The translations under genes were made by a program, and so were the position numbers. Below the pieces are notes generated by a model that saw only the letters and a list, made by a program, of their open reading frames with translations, had not been told where the DNA came from and did not search any database. From WLJO01 sp945889085 (GTDB lineage: Bacteria; Actinomycetota; Acidimicrobiia; Acidimicrobiales; Ilumatobacteraceae), in the NCBI GenBank assembly GCA_945889085.1, contig CAMDBM010000038.1, forward strand, positions 1 through 26,881: a stretch of 26,881 nt of DNA. Reading direction: 5' to 3'. Of this stretch, positions 1-5,681 are shown piece after piece. Within the stretch, counting starts at the first letter, position 1, and the number at the start of each line of letters is the position of its first letter.

Positions 1-2
1 GC

Positions 3-884
3 GTGATCCGTACGTCACGAACGCTCAGGGGCACAGACATCCTTCGTTCTTCCAGTGCATCGACCCGGATCCTGCTACGCGACAGCGTGCTCGAGAGTGC
101 GGGCCCGATCATCGTGGGGGTCGTGAATGTGACTCCTGATTCGTTCTCCGACGGCGGGATGTTCGCGGACGCGCTCGGGGCGATCGAACACGGTGTGCGT
201 CTCGTCGAGCAGGGCGCACACGTCGTCGACGTCGGCGGCGAGTCCACTCGGCCCGGCGCTGCGGCGGTCGGCCCTGCAGAGGAACTCCGACGGGTCCTGC
301 CGGTCGTTGCAGGGCTTGCCTCGCGCGGCGTGATCGTCAGCATCGACACGCGTCATGCCGAGGTTGCTCGCGCGGCACTGGAGAGCGGAGCGGCGCTCGT
401 CAACGATGTCTCTGGTCTCCGGGACCCGGTGATGCGCGACGTGCTCGCCGAACACGATGTTCCGGTGGTGATCATGCACACCCCGGTGGACAACCCCGCC
501 ACGATGCAGCGCCACGCCCAGTACGACGATGTGGTGCAGTCGGTGGTCGGGTTCCTCCGCGAACGGGTGGCATTCGCCGCGGCCGGGGGCGTCACCCGGG
601 TCATCGTTGATCCGGGAATCGGCTTCGGCAAGACCACTGACCACAATCTCGAGATCCTCCGTCGCCTCGAGGAGGTGGTGGCCCTCGGCCTGCCGGTGTT
701 GGTGGGCGCGTCCCGCAAGCGGTTCGTGGGGGAGATCACCGGCGTCGATGCCCCCGGGGCCCGGTTGGCGGGCACCCTCGTTGCGCACCTCGCCGCCCTG
801 GATCACGGCGCGAGCATGCTGCGGGTCCACGATGTGGCTGCACACGTCGAAGCGGTGCGCATGTGGCAGGCACTACGCGCCTGA
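3..884 (+). CDS. folP: Dihydropteroate synthase
   Basis: Condenses p-aminobenzoate with dihydropterin pyrophosphate in cytosolic folate synthesis. The signatures are clear: GVVNVTPDSFSDGG near residue 40 (pterin/Mg loop), IDTRHAEVARAAL followed by NDVSGL, the GFGKTTDHNLEIL stretch, LVGASRKRF (the K-x-x-R type phosphate site) and a closing RVHDV. The TIM-barrel core is complete and the 293-residue length is normal or slightly long. The GTG at position 3 is the first start in the window, but no upstream stop can be seen, so the true start could lie outside. About 38 residues precede the conserved core and could be partly untranslated. The gene converges on the maleate-isomerase-like gene with a 47-base gap. 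Confidence 0.95.
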   Translation: MIRTSRTLRGTDILRSSSASTRILLRDSVLESAGPIIVGVVNVTPDSFSDGGMFADALGAIEHGVRLVEQGAHVVDVGGESTRPGAAAVGPAEELRRVLPVVAGLASRGVIVSIDTRHAEVARAALESGAALVNDVSGLRDPVMRDVLAEHDVPVVIMHTPVDNPATMQRHAQYDDVVQSVVGFLRERVAFAAAGGVTRVIVDPGIGFGKTTDHNLEILRRLEEVVALGLPVLVGASRKRFVGEITGVDAPGARLAGTLVAHLAALDHGASMLRVHDVAAHVEAVRMWQALRA

Positions 885-933
885 ACCGAGGCCACACGGA
901 CCTGCTCCGTTGCGCCGTTGGACCGGACCGGTC
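885..933. terminator. Possible weak bidirectional hairpins between convergent genes
   Basis: The short gap between folP and the convergent minus-strand gene holds a small hairpin, ACGGA-CCTGC-TCCGT at about 897-911, and a compact inverted repeat GACCGG-A-CCGGTC at 921-933. Neither is followed by a T run, so intrinsic termination is uncertain. They are noted because convergent genes usually need a boundary here. Confidence 0.25.
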
Positions 934-1858
934 AGAACTCGCGCAGGAGCCTTCCGGCACCGTGGAGCGGAAGGCCGAAACCGTTCTCCCGGAGGGCGTA
1001 CCACAGCGTGGTCGGGTTGATTGCAACAATCGGCACGCCGGTGCGGGCCTCCAGCCGATCAATGACGTTCAACATGCTCATCCCCGTACCGCACTGGACC
1101 ACGGCATCGAGCCGGTTGGCCGGCGTGGCGAGCACCTCAATCACGGCCTGTTCCTTGGCGCTGTCGGGGATGTGGGCAAGATGGCGGAGGTCGGTGCCGG
1201 TGAGGCCAACGCTGGCGACCACCTCGATGCCCATGTCGTTGAACATCCGGGTGGCGGACGCGTTGCCACCTGCCTCGAACGGGGTGAGGATGCCGATCCG
1301 CTTCGCTCCGAGCGAGCGGAGCGCTGCTTGCACAGCGTCGTGCCAGGTGGCCCACGACAGATCGGAGAGCCGCTGGATCGCCGCCATCGTCTCGCGGATC
1401 GGGTCGAGGCCAAGGAGGATGTGCTCGAGGCTCAGCCCCATGATCATGTATTGCGGCCGGCCCAGCGCTGCGGTCTGTACGGCGGCCTCCAGCCCGCTGA
1501 GGAACCCCGCACGGAACTCGGCGACCCCTTGGGGTGTGCTGATATCCGGTCTCGGGGTGATGACTGGGGTGGTGTGCAGCCCAACGCCATCGACGCCTGC
1601 AGCCTCACCATTGGCGACGAGCAGGTTCCACAACTCGTGCTCCATGATCGTGTTGGTTGCGGGGATGAGCAACCCGAAGCGCCGGCGAAAGCTACGCACA
1701 TCCGGGTAGAGCCCGGTCGGGGGTTGCTGCGGCGTGAAACGCTCGTCATGAGCCCCGTTGACCACGGCTCCGCCCGTGAGCACGTCAACGTTGACGTCGG
1801 GGATATTCAGGGCTCTGCCCGAGAGCGCTCCGCTAACCGGCGGTGTCGAATTGGACAC
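932..1858 (-). CDS. Maleate isomerase / arylmalonate decarboxylase-like protein (Asp/Glu racemase superfamily)
   Basis: The fold is recognised from PATNTIMEHEL (residues 66-76, the family's P-x-x-N substrate-binding loop) and VVQCGTGMSM with Cys256, the second catalytic cysteine position. Maleate isomerases normally also carry a first cysteine. Here the equivalent stretch near residues 139-145 reads IMGLSLE with no cysteine, which resembles the arrangement in arylmalonate decarboxylase, where a glycine replaces it. The substrate is therefore unknown: decarboxylase, racemase and isomerase all remain possible. The GTG start gives 308 residues, about 55 more than the family core, and no good ribosome site is visible, so the N-terminus may be shorter. 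It lies 7 bases downstream of the tautomerase stop and is probably co-transcribed with it. Confidence 0.8.
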   Translation of the reverse strand: MSNSTPPVSGALSGRALNIPDVNVDVLTGGAVVNGAHDERFTPQQPPTGLYPDVRSFRRRFGLLIPATNTIMEHELWNLLVANGEAAGVDGVGLHTTPVITPRPDISTPQGVAEFRAGFLSGLEAAVQTAALGRPQYMIMGLSLEHILLGLDPIRETMAAIQRLSDLSWATWHDAVQAALRSLGAKRIGILTPFEAGGNASATRMFNDMGIEVVASVGLTGTDLRHLAHIPDSAKEQAVIEVLATPANRLDAVVQCGTGMSMLNVIDRLEARTGVPIVAINPTTLWYALRENGFGLPLHGAGRLLREF

Positions 1859-1865
1859 AGTGGTG

Positions 1866-2063
1866 CTACTGGCCCGAGGTGAGCGTCACACTGTCGACGC
1901 CACCGATGAACCAGTCTTCCTTGTCGATCTCCTCGAGGATGACGGTGACCGCTGCGGGAGGGCACGAGAGGTGCTGCACCAGAACGTCGGTGATCGATGC
2001 AGCGATGGCGTTCTTGGTCTCGGCGTTCGCCCCGGACCAGAACTGGGCTCGTACAACGGGCAT
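1866..2063 (-). CDS. 4-oxalocrotonate tautomerase-family protein
   Basis: A 65-residue protein beginning MPVVRAQFWSG. Members of this family use the N-terminal proline, exposed after methionine removal, as catalytic base, and Pro2 is present. The middle (NAIAASITDVLVQHL, then PPAAVTVILEEI) fits the helix and second strand of the beta-alpha-beta tautomerase monomer, and the small size is typical of the oligomeric class. The start is well supported by AGGAG five bases before the ATG. A longer reading frame continues upstream but only overlaps the reductase gene out of frame. Its partner downstream is a maleate-isomerase/AMDase relative, suggesting catabolism of an unsaturated dicarboxylate or malonate-type compound. 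The substrate is not identifiable. Confidence 0.82.
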   Translation of the reverse strand: MPVVRAQFWSGANAETKNAIAASITDVLVQHLSCPPAAVTVILEEIDKEDWFIGGVDSVTLTSGQ

Positions 2064-2108
2064 GGCAACTCCTGTGCTGATGGTGAGTCGAAGACGTTTC
2101 TCCGGCCC

Positions 2109-2127
2109 GTGAACAGTACCTGTTGAC
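2109..2127. promoter_or_regulatory. Candidate operator palindrome upstream of tautomerase gene
   Basis: GTGAACAG-TAC-CTGTTGAC is an inverted repeat with 7 of 8 arm bases paired and a 3-base centre. It sits 46-64 bases before the tautomerase ATG, in the only sizeable gap (about 100 bases) of this minus-strand gene series. Position and symmetry suggest a repressor site for the tautomerase/isomerase pair. No regulator gene is adjacent. Confidence 0.35.
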
Positions 2128-2166
2128 CGCGAGAGCTGGCGCAGAGGTTCACGCACCCGGGTCGGG

Positions 2167-3954
2167 TCAGGTGGCGCACTCGGATTCGGCAACCTCGGCG
2201 ACGTACGGGGCCGTCTCGTCGTAGTCGACGTAGAACGACGGATCCTCCTCGTAGCTGGGCACCTGGTCGAGGTCCTTGAGTGCCGTGCCGACCACCGCCG
2301 CCCCGCCCACACGAGCCAGCCACTGGGCAAAGACCTCGCCGGCGTTGCGCTCCTCGGCAAACCGCCGCACAACACGCGCCACAGCCTCCGGGGCGGTCTT
2401 GGCAGGGAGGCGCAACGCCTTCTGTCCGAAGTGAATCTGCTCCTCGCCGACGTACCCACCGAGCAACAACTGATAACCCGGCAGCGAGTGACCGTTCGCA
2501 CGGCGCTCCGCCCCGAACAGTCCGATATCAGAGGCGTGGTGTTGGCCGCACGAGTTGGTGCACCCGGAGATGTTCACGCGAATGCCGCCGACCTCGGCGA
2601 GACCTTCTTCCTCCAGACGCTCGCCGATCGCCTTGGCGAGGCCGCGGGACTGGGTGACGGCGATGTTGCAGGTATCGGCACCCGGGCACGCAACCACGTC
2701 ACGGGCAAGCTCTGCACCAGGTCGGGCCATATCGATGGCCACGAGGGCGTCGTACAGCGGGCGCAGTTGCGCTTCGGTGAGCCCGCGGAACACCACGTTC
2801 TGACGGTTGGAGAGACGGACATCGAGCTTCATAAGGCGCTGAATGCTCGCCAGCGACTTGAACTGGGCCGCCGTGATGTCGCCCAGCGCAGCGTACGCAA
2901 CGGCGGACACGGTGCCCTTGGCCGCACCGCGGGTGATGCTGGCCCGCGCCCATCGCTCGAACGGGTCCGAGGACGTCAGCTCAACGCGAACACCCTGGCC
3001 GACGGCCGTGACCTCTCCGGTCGTTGCGCGTCCGGCAGGGGCGTCACCGACGGCGGTGACCTCCGGCGGGATGCCGCCGGGCCACGAGGATGACGCCGGC
3101 AGGGTGTGACGGATCTTGATGACGCGTCGGCGAACCTCGTCGATGCCGAGTTGGTCCACGACCCACTTGAGGCGAGCGCGCAGTTTGTTGTCACGGTTGC
3201 CGGTTTGCTCGAACACGCGCAGCACGGCCTCGACCGTGGGGAGCAGGTCCTCACGTGTCGTGAATTCCTCGAGGGCGAGTGCCGGGTGTGGTGTGGCGCC
3301 GAGCCCGCCGGCGATGTACACGCGGAAGCCGGTCTCCACCGAACCGTCCTCGCGCGTTCGGGTGGCCGCCACCACGCCGACGTCGTTGAACATCGCCTGT
3401 CCACAGTCGGTGGAACAACCCGAGAAGTTCACCTTGAACTTGCGGGGGAGTCGCTGGCCGAGCGGGTTGCGCACGAAGTGTCGATAGACGGCCTCGGCCC
3501 AGGGTGTGACATCGAGATGCTCGTACGGGCACGCACCAGCGAGATGACACGCCATCACGTTGCGCACCGTGTCGCCGCACGCCTCGCGGCTCGTGAGGCC
3601 AACCTCTGCGAGGCGGCGCAACAGCGCCGGGATGTTGCGTAGTTCGACGAAGTGGAACTGCACGTTCTGGCGAGTGGTGATATGCCCCCACCCACGCGAG
3701 AACTCAGTGGAGATCTCGCCGAACAGCTCCAGCTGCTCGGCAGTGATGGAGCCCGCAGGCACCTTCACGCGCACCATCTGGTTGGTGCCTCCCTGTCGCT
3801 GGCCGTAGATGCCGTTGTTCAGGCGCATCACGCGGAACACGTCCTCGGTGATCTCGCCGGCGAGGTACTGGCCGATGGCCTCCTCGAACCGTTCGATGTC
3901 GCGCATCTGCTCGGCGTCGAGATCTCTGGGCTGCGGTGCGGGTGCGATGGTCAC
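2167..3954 (-). CDS. Ferredoxin-dependent nitrite/sulfite reductase (siroheme, 4Fe-4S)
   Basis: Performs six-electron reduction of sulfite or nitrite using siroheme coupled to a [4Fe-4S] cluster. The cluster ligands are visible as Cys423-x5-Cys429 and Cys465-x3-Cys469, the latter in NISGCTNSCGQHH. Both ferredoxin-like half domains are present, with RQNVQFHF in the first and RQNVVFRG in the second. Tyr50 (GIYGQR) and Cys126 (REACGD) lie where mycobacterial SirA has its Tyr-Cys crosslink; that assignment is from memory. The 595-residue length is normal to slightly long. Start is GTG with AGGAG five bases upstream. Adjacent sirC and cobA supply siroheme. Sulfite reductase seems likelier than nitrite reductase because no nitrate genes are present, but sequence alone does not settle it. 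Confidence 0.9.
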   Translation of the reverse strand: MTIAPAPQPRDLDAEQMRDIERFEEAIGQYLAGEITEDVFRVMRLNNGIYGQRQGGTNQMVRVKVPAGSITAEQLELFGEISTEFSRGWGHITTRQNVQFHFVELRNIPALLRRLAEVGLTSREACGDTVRNVMACHLAGACPYEHLDVTPWAEAVYRHFVRNPLGQRLPRKFKVNFSGCSTDCGQAMFNDVGVVAATRTREDGSVETGFRVYIAGGLGATPHPALALEEFTTREDLLPTVEAVLRVFEQTGNRDNKLRARLKWVVDQLGIDEVRRRVIKIRHTLPASSSWPGGIPPEVTAVGDAPAGRATTGEVTAVGQGVRVELTSSDPFERWARASITRGAAKGTVSAVAYAALGDITAAQFKSLASIQRLMKLDVRLSNRQNVVFRGLTEAQLRPLYDALVAIDMARPGAELARDVVACPGADTCNIAVTQSRGLAKAIGERLEEEGLAEVGGIRVNISGCTNSCGQHHASDIGLFGAERRANGHSLPGYQLLLGGYVGEEQIHFGQKALRLPAKTAPEAVARVVRRFAEERNAGEVFAQWLARVGGAAVVGTALKDLDQVPSYEEDPSFYVDYDETAPYVAEVAESECAT

Positions 3955-3978
3955 GGTTGCTCCTGGCGGGTCGGACGG

Positions 3979-4236
3979 TCAGGGTCCGGGGGTCTGGCCG
4001 ATCTCGCGCAGCGCATCGTGCAATGCGGTACGGAGTCGGCGGGTCTGGTCGGGGGAAAGATGAGCAACGAGGCCGGTGCCGGGGCGGCCGAGGTCCTCGA
4101 CGGTGAGGACGACACGCGGCTCCGCGTCGTCGTAGTCGTCGCAGATAGCGACGGCCCACGAGAGCGGTGTTGCGTCCTCGAGCCCGGCGGGGAGTTCATC
4201 AGGACCGAGTGGTTGATCGTCGATCGAGCGGCGCAC
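3979..4236 (-). CDS. Conserved-looking 85-residue protein of unknown function
   Basis: Not recognised. The GTG start lies two bases after the cobA stop and the stop lies 24 bases before the reductase start, so it is sandwiched and probably translationally coupled in the siroheme/reductase operon. The product is soluble and acidic (DDYDDAEPR in the middle) with a predicted C-terminal helix, SPDQTRRLRTALHDALREIG. There are no cysteines arranged for metal binding apart from a lone Cys32. A role tied to the reductase or to siroheme insertion is inferred only from position. A longer frame upstream overlaps cobA and is rejected. Confidence 0.6.
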   Translation of the reverse strand: MRRSIDDQPLGPDELPAGLEDATPLSWAVAICDDYDDAEPRVVLTVEDLGRPGTGLVAHLSPDQTRRLRTALHDALREIGQTPGP

Positions 4237-4238
4237 GG

Positions 4239-4976
4239 TCAGACCACCGCGCCGGTGGGGACGATGTGCGGGCTCGTGAAGTCGAAGGCGGCAACGGCAC
4301 CGATGACGATGGTGCACGGCGCCTCGAGCTCAGCGGACCCGAGCAACCCAAGTGTTGTGCGAGTGGTGTGCTGCTCGGGCCTGGTGCCCCAGCGGATCGC
4401 CGCAACGGGGGTGGACAGGTCGAGGCCACCAGCGATGAGGCGCGCAGCGATGGAGGCGCGATACGCGACGCCCATGAGGACAACGATCGTGGTGCCGGTC
4501 TTGGCGAGGGCTTCCCACGCCACCTCCTCGGCGCCGCCGGATTCGCGGTGTCCGGTGACGACAGTGAAGCCGACCGACACGCCGCGGTGTGTTACCGGGA
4601 TGCCGGCCGCGGCGGGTACTGCTACCGACGATGTGATGCCGGGAACAATCGTGTAGGGAACCTCCGCTGCCCGGAGTGCCTCGGCCTCCTCGCCGCCGCG
4701 CCCGAACACAAACGGATCCCCGCCCTTCAGGCGCACCACCTCGATCCCCTGGCTGCCGAGGTGGACAAGGAGGGCGTTGATGTTTTCCTGCGGGGTGGGC
4801 GCGCCCGGACGTTTGCCCACATCGATGAACTCGGCTCCCGGCTTGGCAAGCGAGAGGATCGACGCGTCGGCCAGTCGGTCGTGAACAATGACGTCTGCAG
4901 CAGCGACGAGGCGCGCCGCTCGGACGGTGAGGAGCTCCGGGTCGCCGGGTCCGGCGCCCACGAGGTGCACGGTCAC
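4239..4976 (-). CDS. cobA: Uroporphyrinogen-III C-methyltransferase
   Basis: Uses two S-adenosylmethionine molecules to convert uroporphyrinogen III to precorrin-2, the branch point for siroheme and cobalamin. The family pattern is complete: HLVGAGPGDPELLT at the N-terminus, the VHDRL region, RLKGGDPFVFGRGGEE near residues 82-97, VPGITSS and PVTHRG. Length 245 matches single-domain SUMT. The GTG start overlaps the TGA stop of sirC (GTGA), which indicates tight coupling and selects this start over the longer open frame. In enterobacteria this activity is the C-terminal half of CysG; here it is a separate gene beside its partner. Confidence 0.93.
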   Translation of the reverse strand: MTVHLVGAGPGDPELLTVRAARLVAAADVIVHDRLADASILSLAKPGAEFIDVGKRPGAPTPQENINALLVHLGSQGIEVVRLKGGDPFVFGRGGEEAEALRAAEVPYTIVPGITSSVAVPAAAGIPVTHRGVSVGFTVVTGHRESGGAEEVAWEALAKTGTTIVVLMGVAYRASIAARLIAGGLDLSTPVAAIRWGTRPEQHTTRTTLGLLGSAELEAPCTIVIGAVAAFDFTSPHIVPTGAVV

Positions 4977-5551
4977 TTCGCCGCCACCTCGGCGGCGCCG
5001 ATTCGGTCCGCAAGCACTCGCGCGATGACCGGCTCCCAGTCGAGACCTTCGGTGCTCAGGCCGTCGGCGTGAATGCGGGCCCGCTCGAGCGCGAGGTCGT
5101 TGACCACCGTGGCCCATTCGTCGCCGAAGTCCTTCTCGAGACGGCGTCGCAGCCAGGAAGACAGCGCCGGGCTCGCGCCGCCGGTGGAGGCCGTGAGCAT
5201 GAGCGAGCCGCGCCGCACGACGGCGGGCAACGTGAAGGCGCAACGGTCCGGGTCATCCGCGGAGTTCACCCAGATCCCGAGCGCCTCGGCCTCATCGTAG
5301 ATCTGCTGATCGACCGCAAGGTTTGCTGTGGCCGTGATGACGAGGCGGAATCCGGCAGCGTCGCCCGTGCGGTATTCCCGCTCGATCAGTGAGACCGGCA
5401 GGGTGCGGAACCCGTCGTGAACGAGGGGCGCGAGCACGGTGACTGCGGCCGCGCACTCGAGCAACTGCTCGGTCTTGCGAAGCGCGATACGTCCCGCGCC
5501 GACGACCAGACAGGGGCGTCCATCCAGGTTGAGGTTTACGGGGAATTGCAT
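4973..5551 (-). CDS. Precorrin-2 dehydrogenase / sirohydrochlorin ferrochelatase (CysG N-terminal / Met8 type)
   Basis: NAD-dependent oxidation of precorrin-2 to sirohydrochlorin, with iron insertion as a second activity in bifunctional members. Seen here: the start MQFPVNLNLDGRPCLVVGAG (Rossmann loop with family-type N-terminus), NSADDPDRCAF near residues 96-105 holding the Asp that corresponds to the catalytic Asp of CysG/Met8, and the MLTASTGGASPALSSWLRRRLE segment. Length 192 fits the dehydrogenase plus dimerisation domain. ATG chosen because the conserved N-terminus begins there; GGAA precedes it. The upstream in-frame extension is unlike the family. No separate ferrochelatase is visible, so bifunctionality is plausible. 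First gene of the siroheme/reductase operon. Confidence 0.9.
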   Translation of the reverse strand: MQFPVNLNLDGRPCLVVGAGRIALRKTEQLLECAAAVTVLAPLVHDGFRTLPVSLIEREYRTGDAAGFRLVITATANLAVDQQIYDEAEALGIWVNSADDPDRCAFTLPAVVRRGSLMLTASTGGASPALSSWLRRRLEKDFGDEWATVVNDLALERARIHADGLSTEGLDWEPVIARVLADRIGAAEVAAK

Positions 5552-5612
5552 TGCGTTCCGAGCGTCGATGCGGCTGGTGGAAGCGCAGCGTAGTCCCAAC
5601 GCGGGCAATACT

Positions 5613-5645
5613 CCATAAAGTTGATAGGAAATGTCAACTTTATGG
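5613..5645. promoter_or_regulatory. Perfect 12-bp inverted repeat overlapping a TTGACA element, upstream of siroheme genes
   Basis: CCATAAAGTTGA, a 9-base spacer, then TCAACTTTATGG: both arms match perfectly. The element is AT-rich in a GC-rich genome. Read on the minus strand, toward sirC, it contains the perfect -35 box TTGACA, with a weak GAGTAT 18 bases further on. It lies 62-94 bases before the sirC ATG. The stem is AT-rich with no T tract after it, so an operator covering a promoter fits better than a terminator for the lipoprotein gene upstream. The regulator is unknown. Confidence 0.6.
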
Positions 5646-5681
5646 TTGCGGACTGCCCGGCCCGTTGCCGTCGAGCCGGAA

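Noticed and set aside
4167..5072. Plus-strand open frame of 301 codons opposite cobA
   Set aside because: cobA is unmistakable on the other strand, and the plus-strand translation shows no domain and no ribosome site.
5613..5645. Intrinsic terminator for the lipoprotein gene
   Set aside because: The stem is AT-rich and lacks a following T tract; position and the embedded TTGACA favour a promoter/operator.
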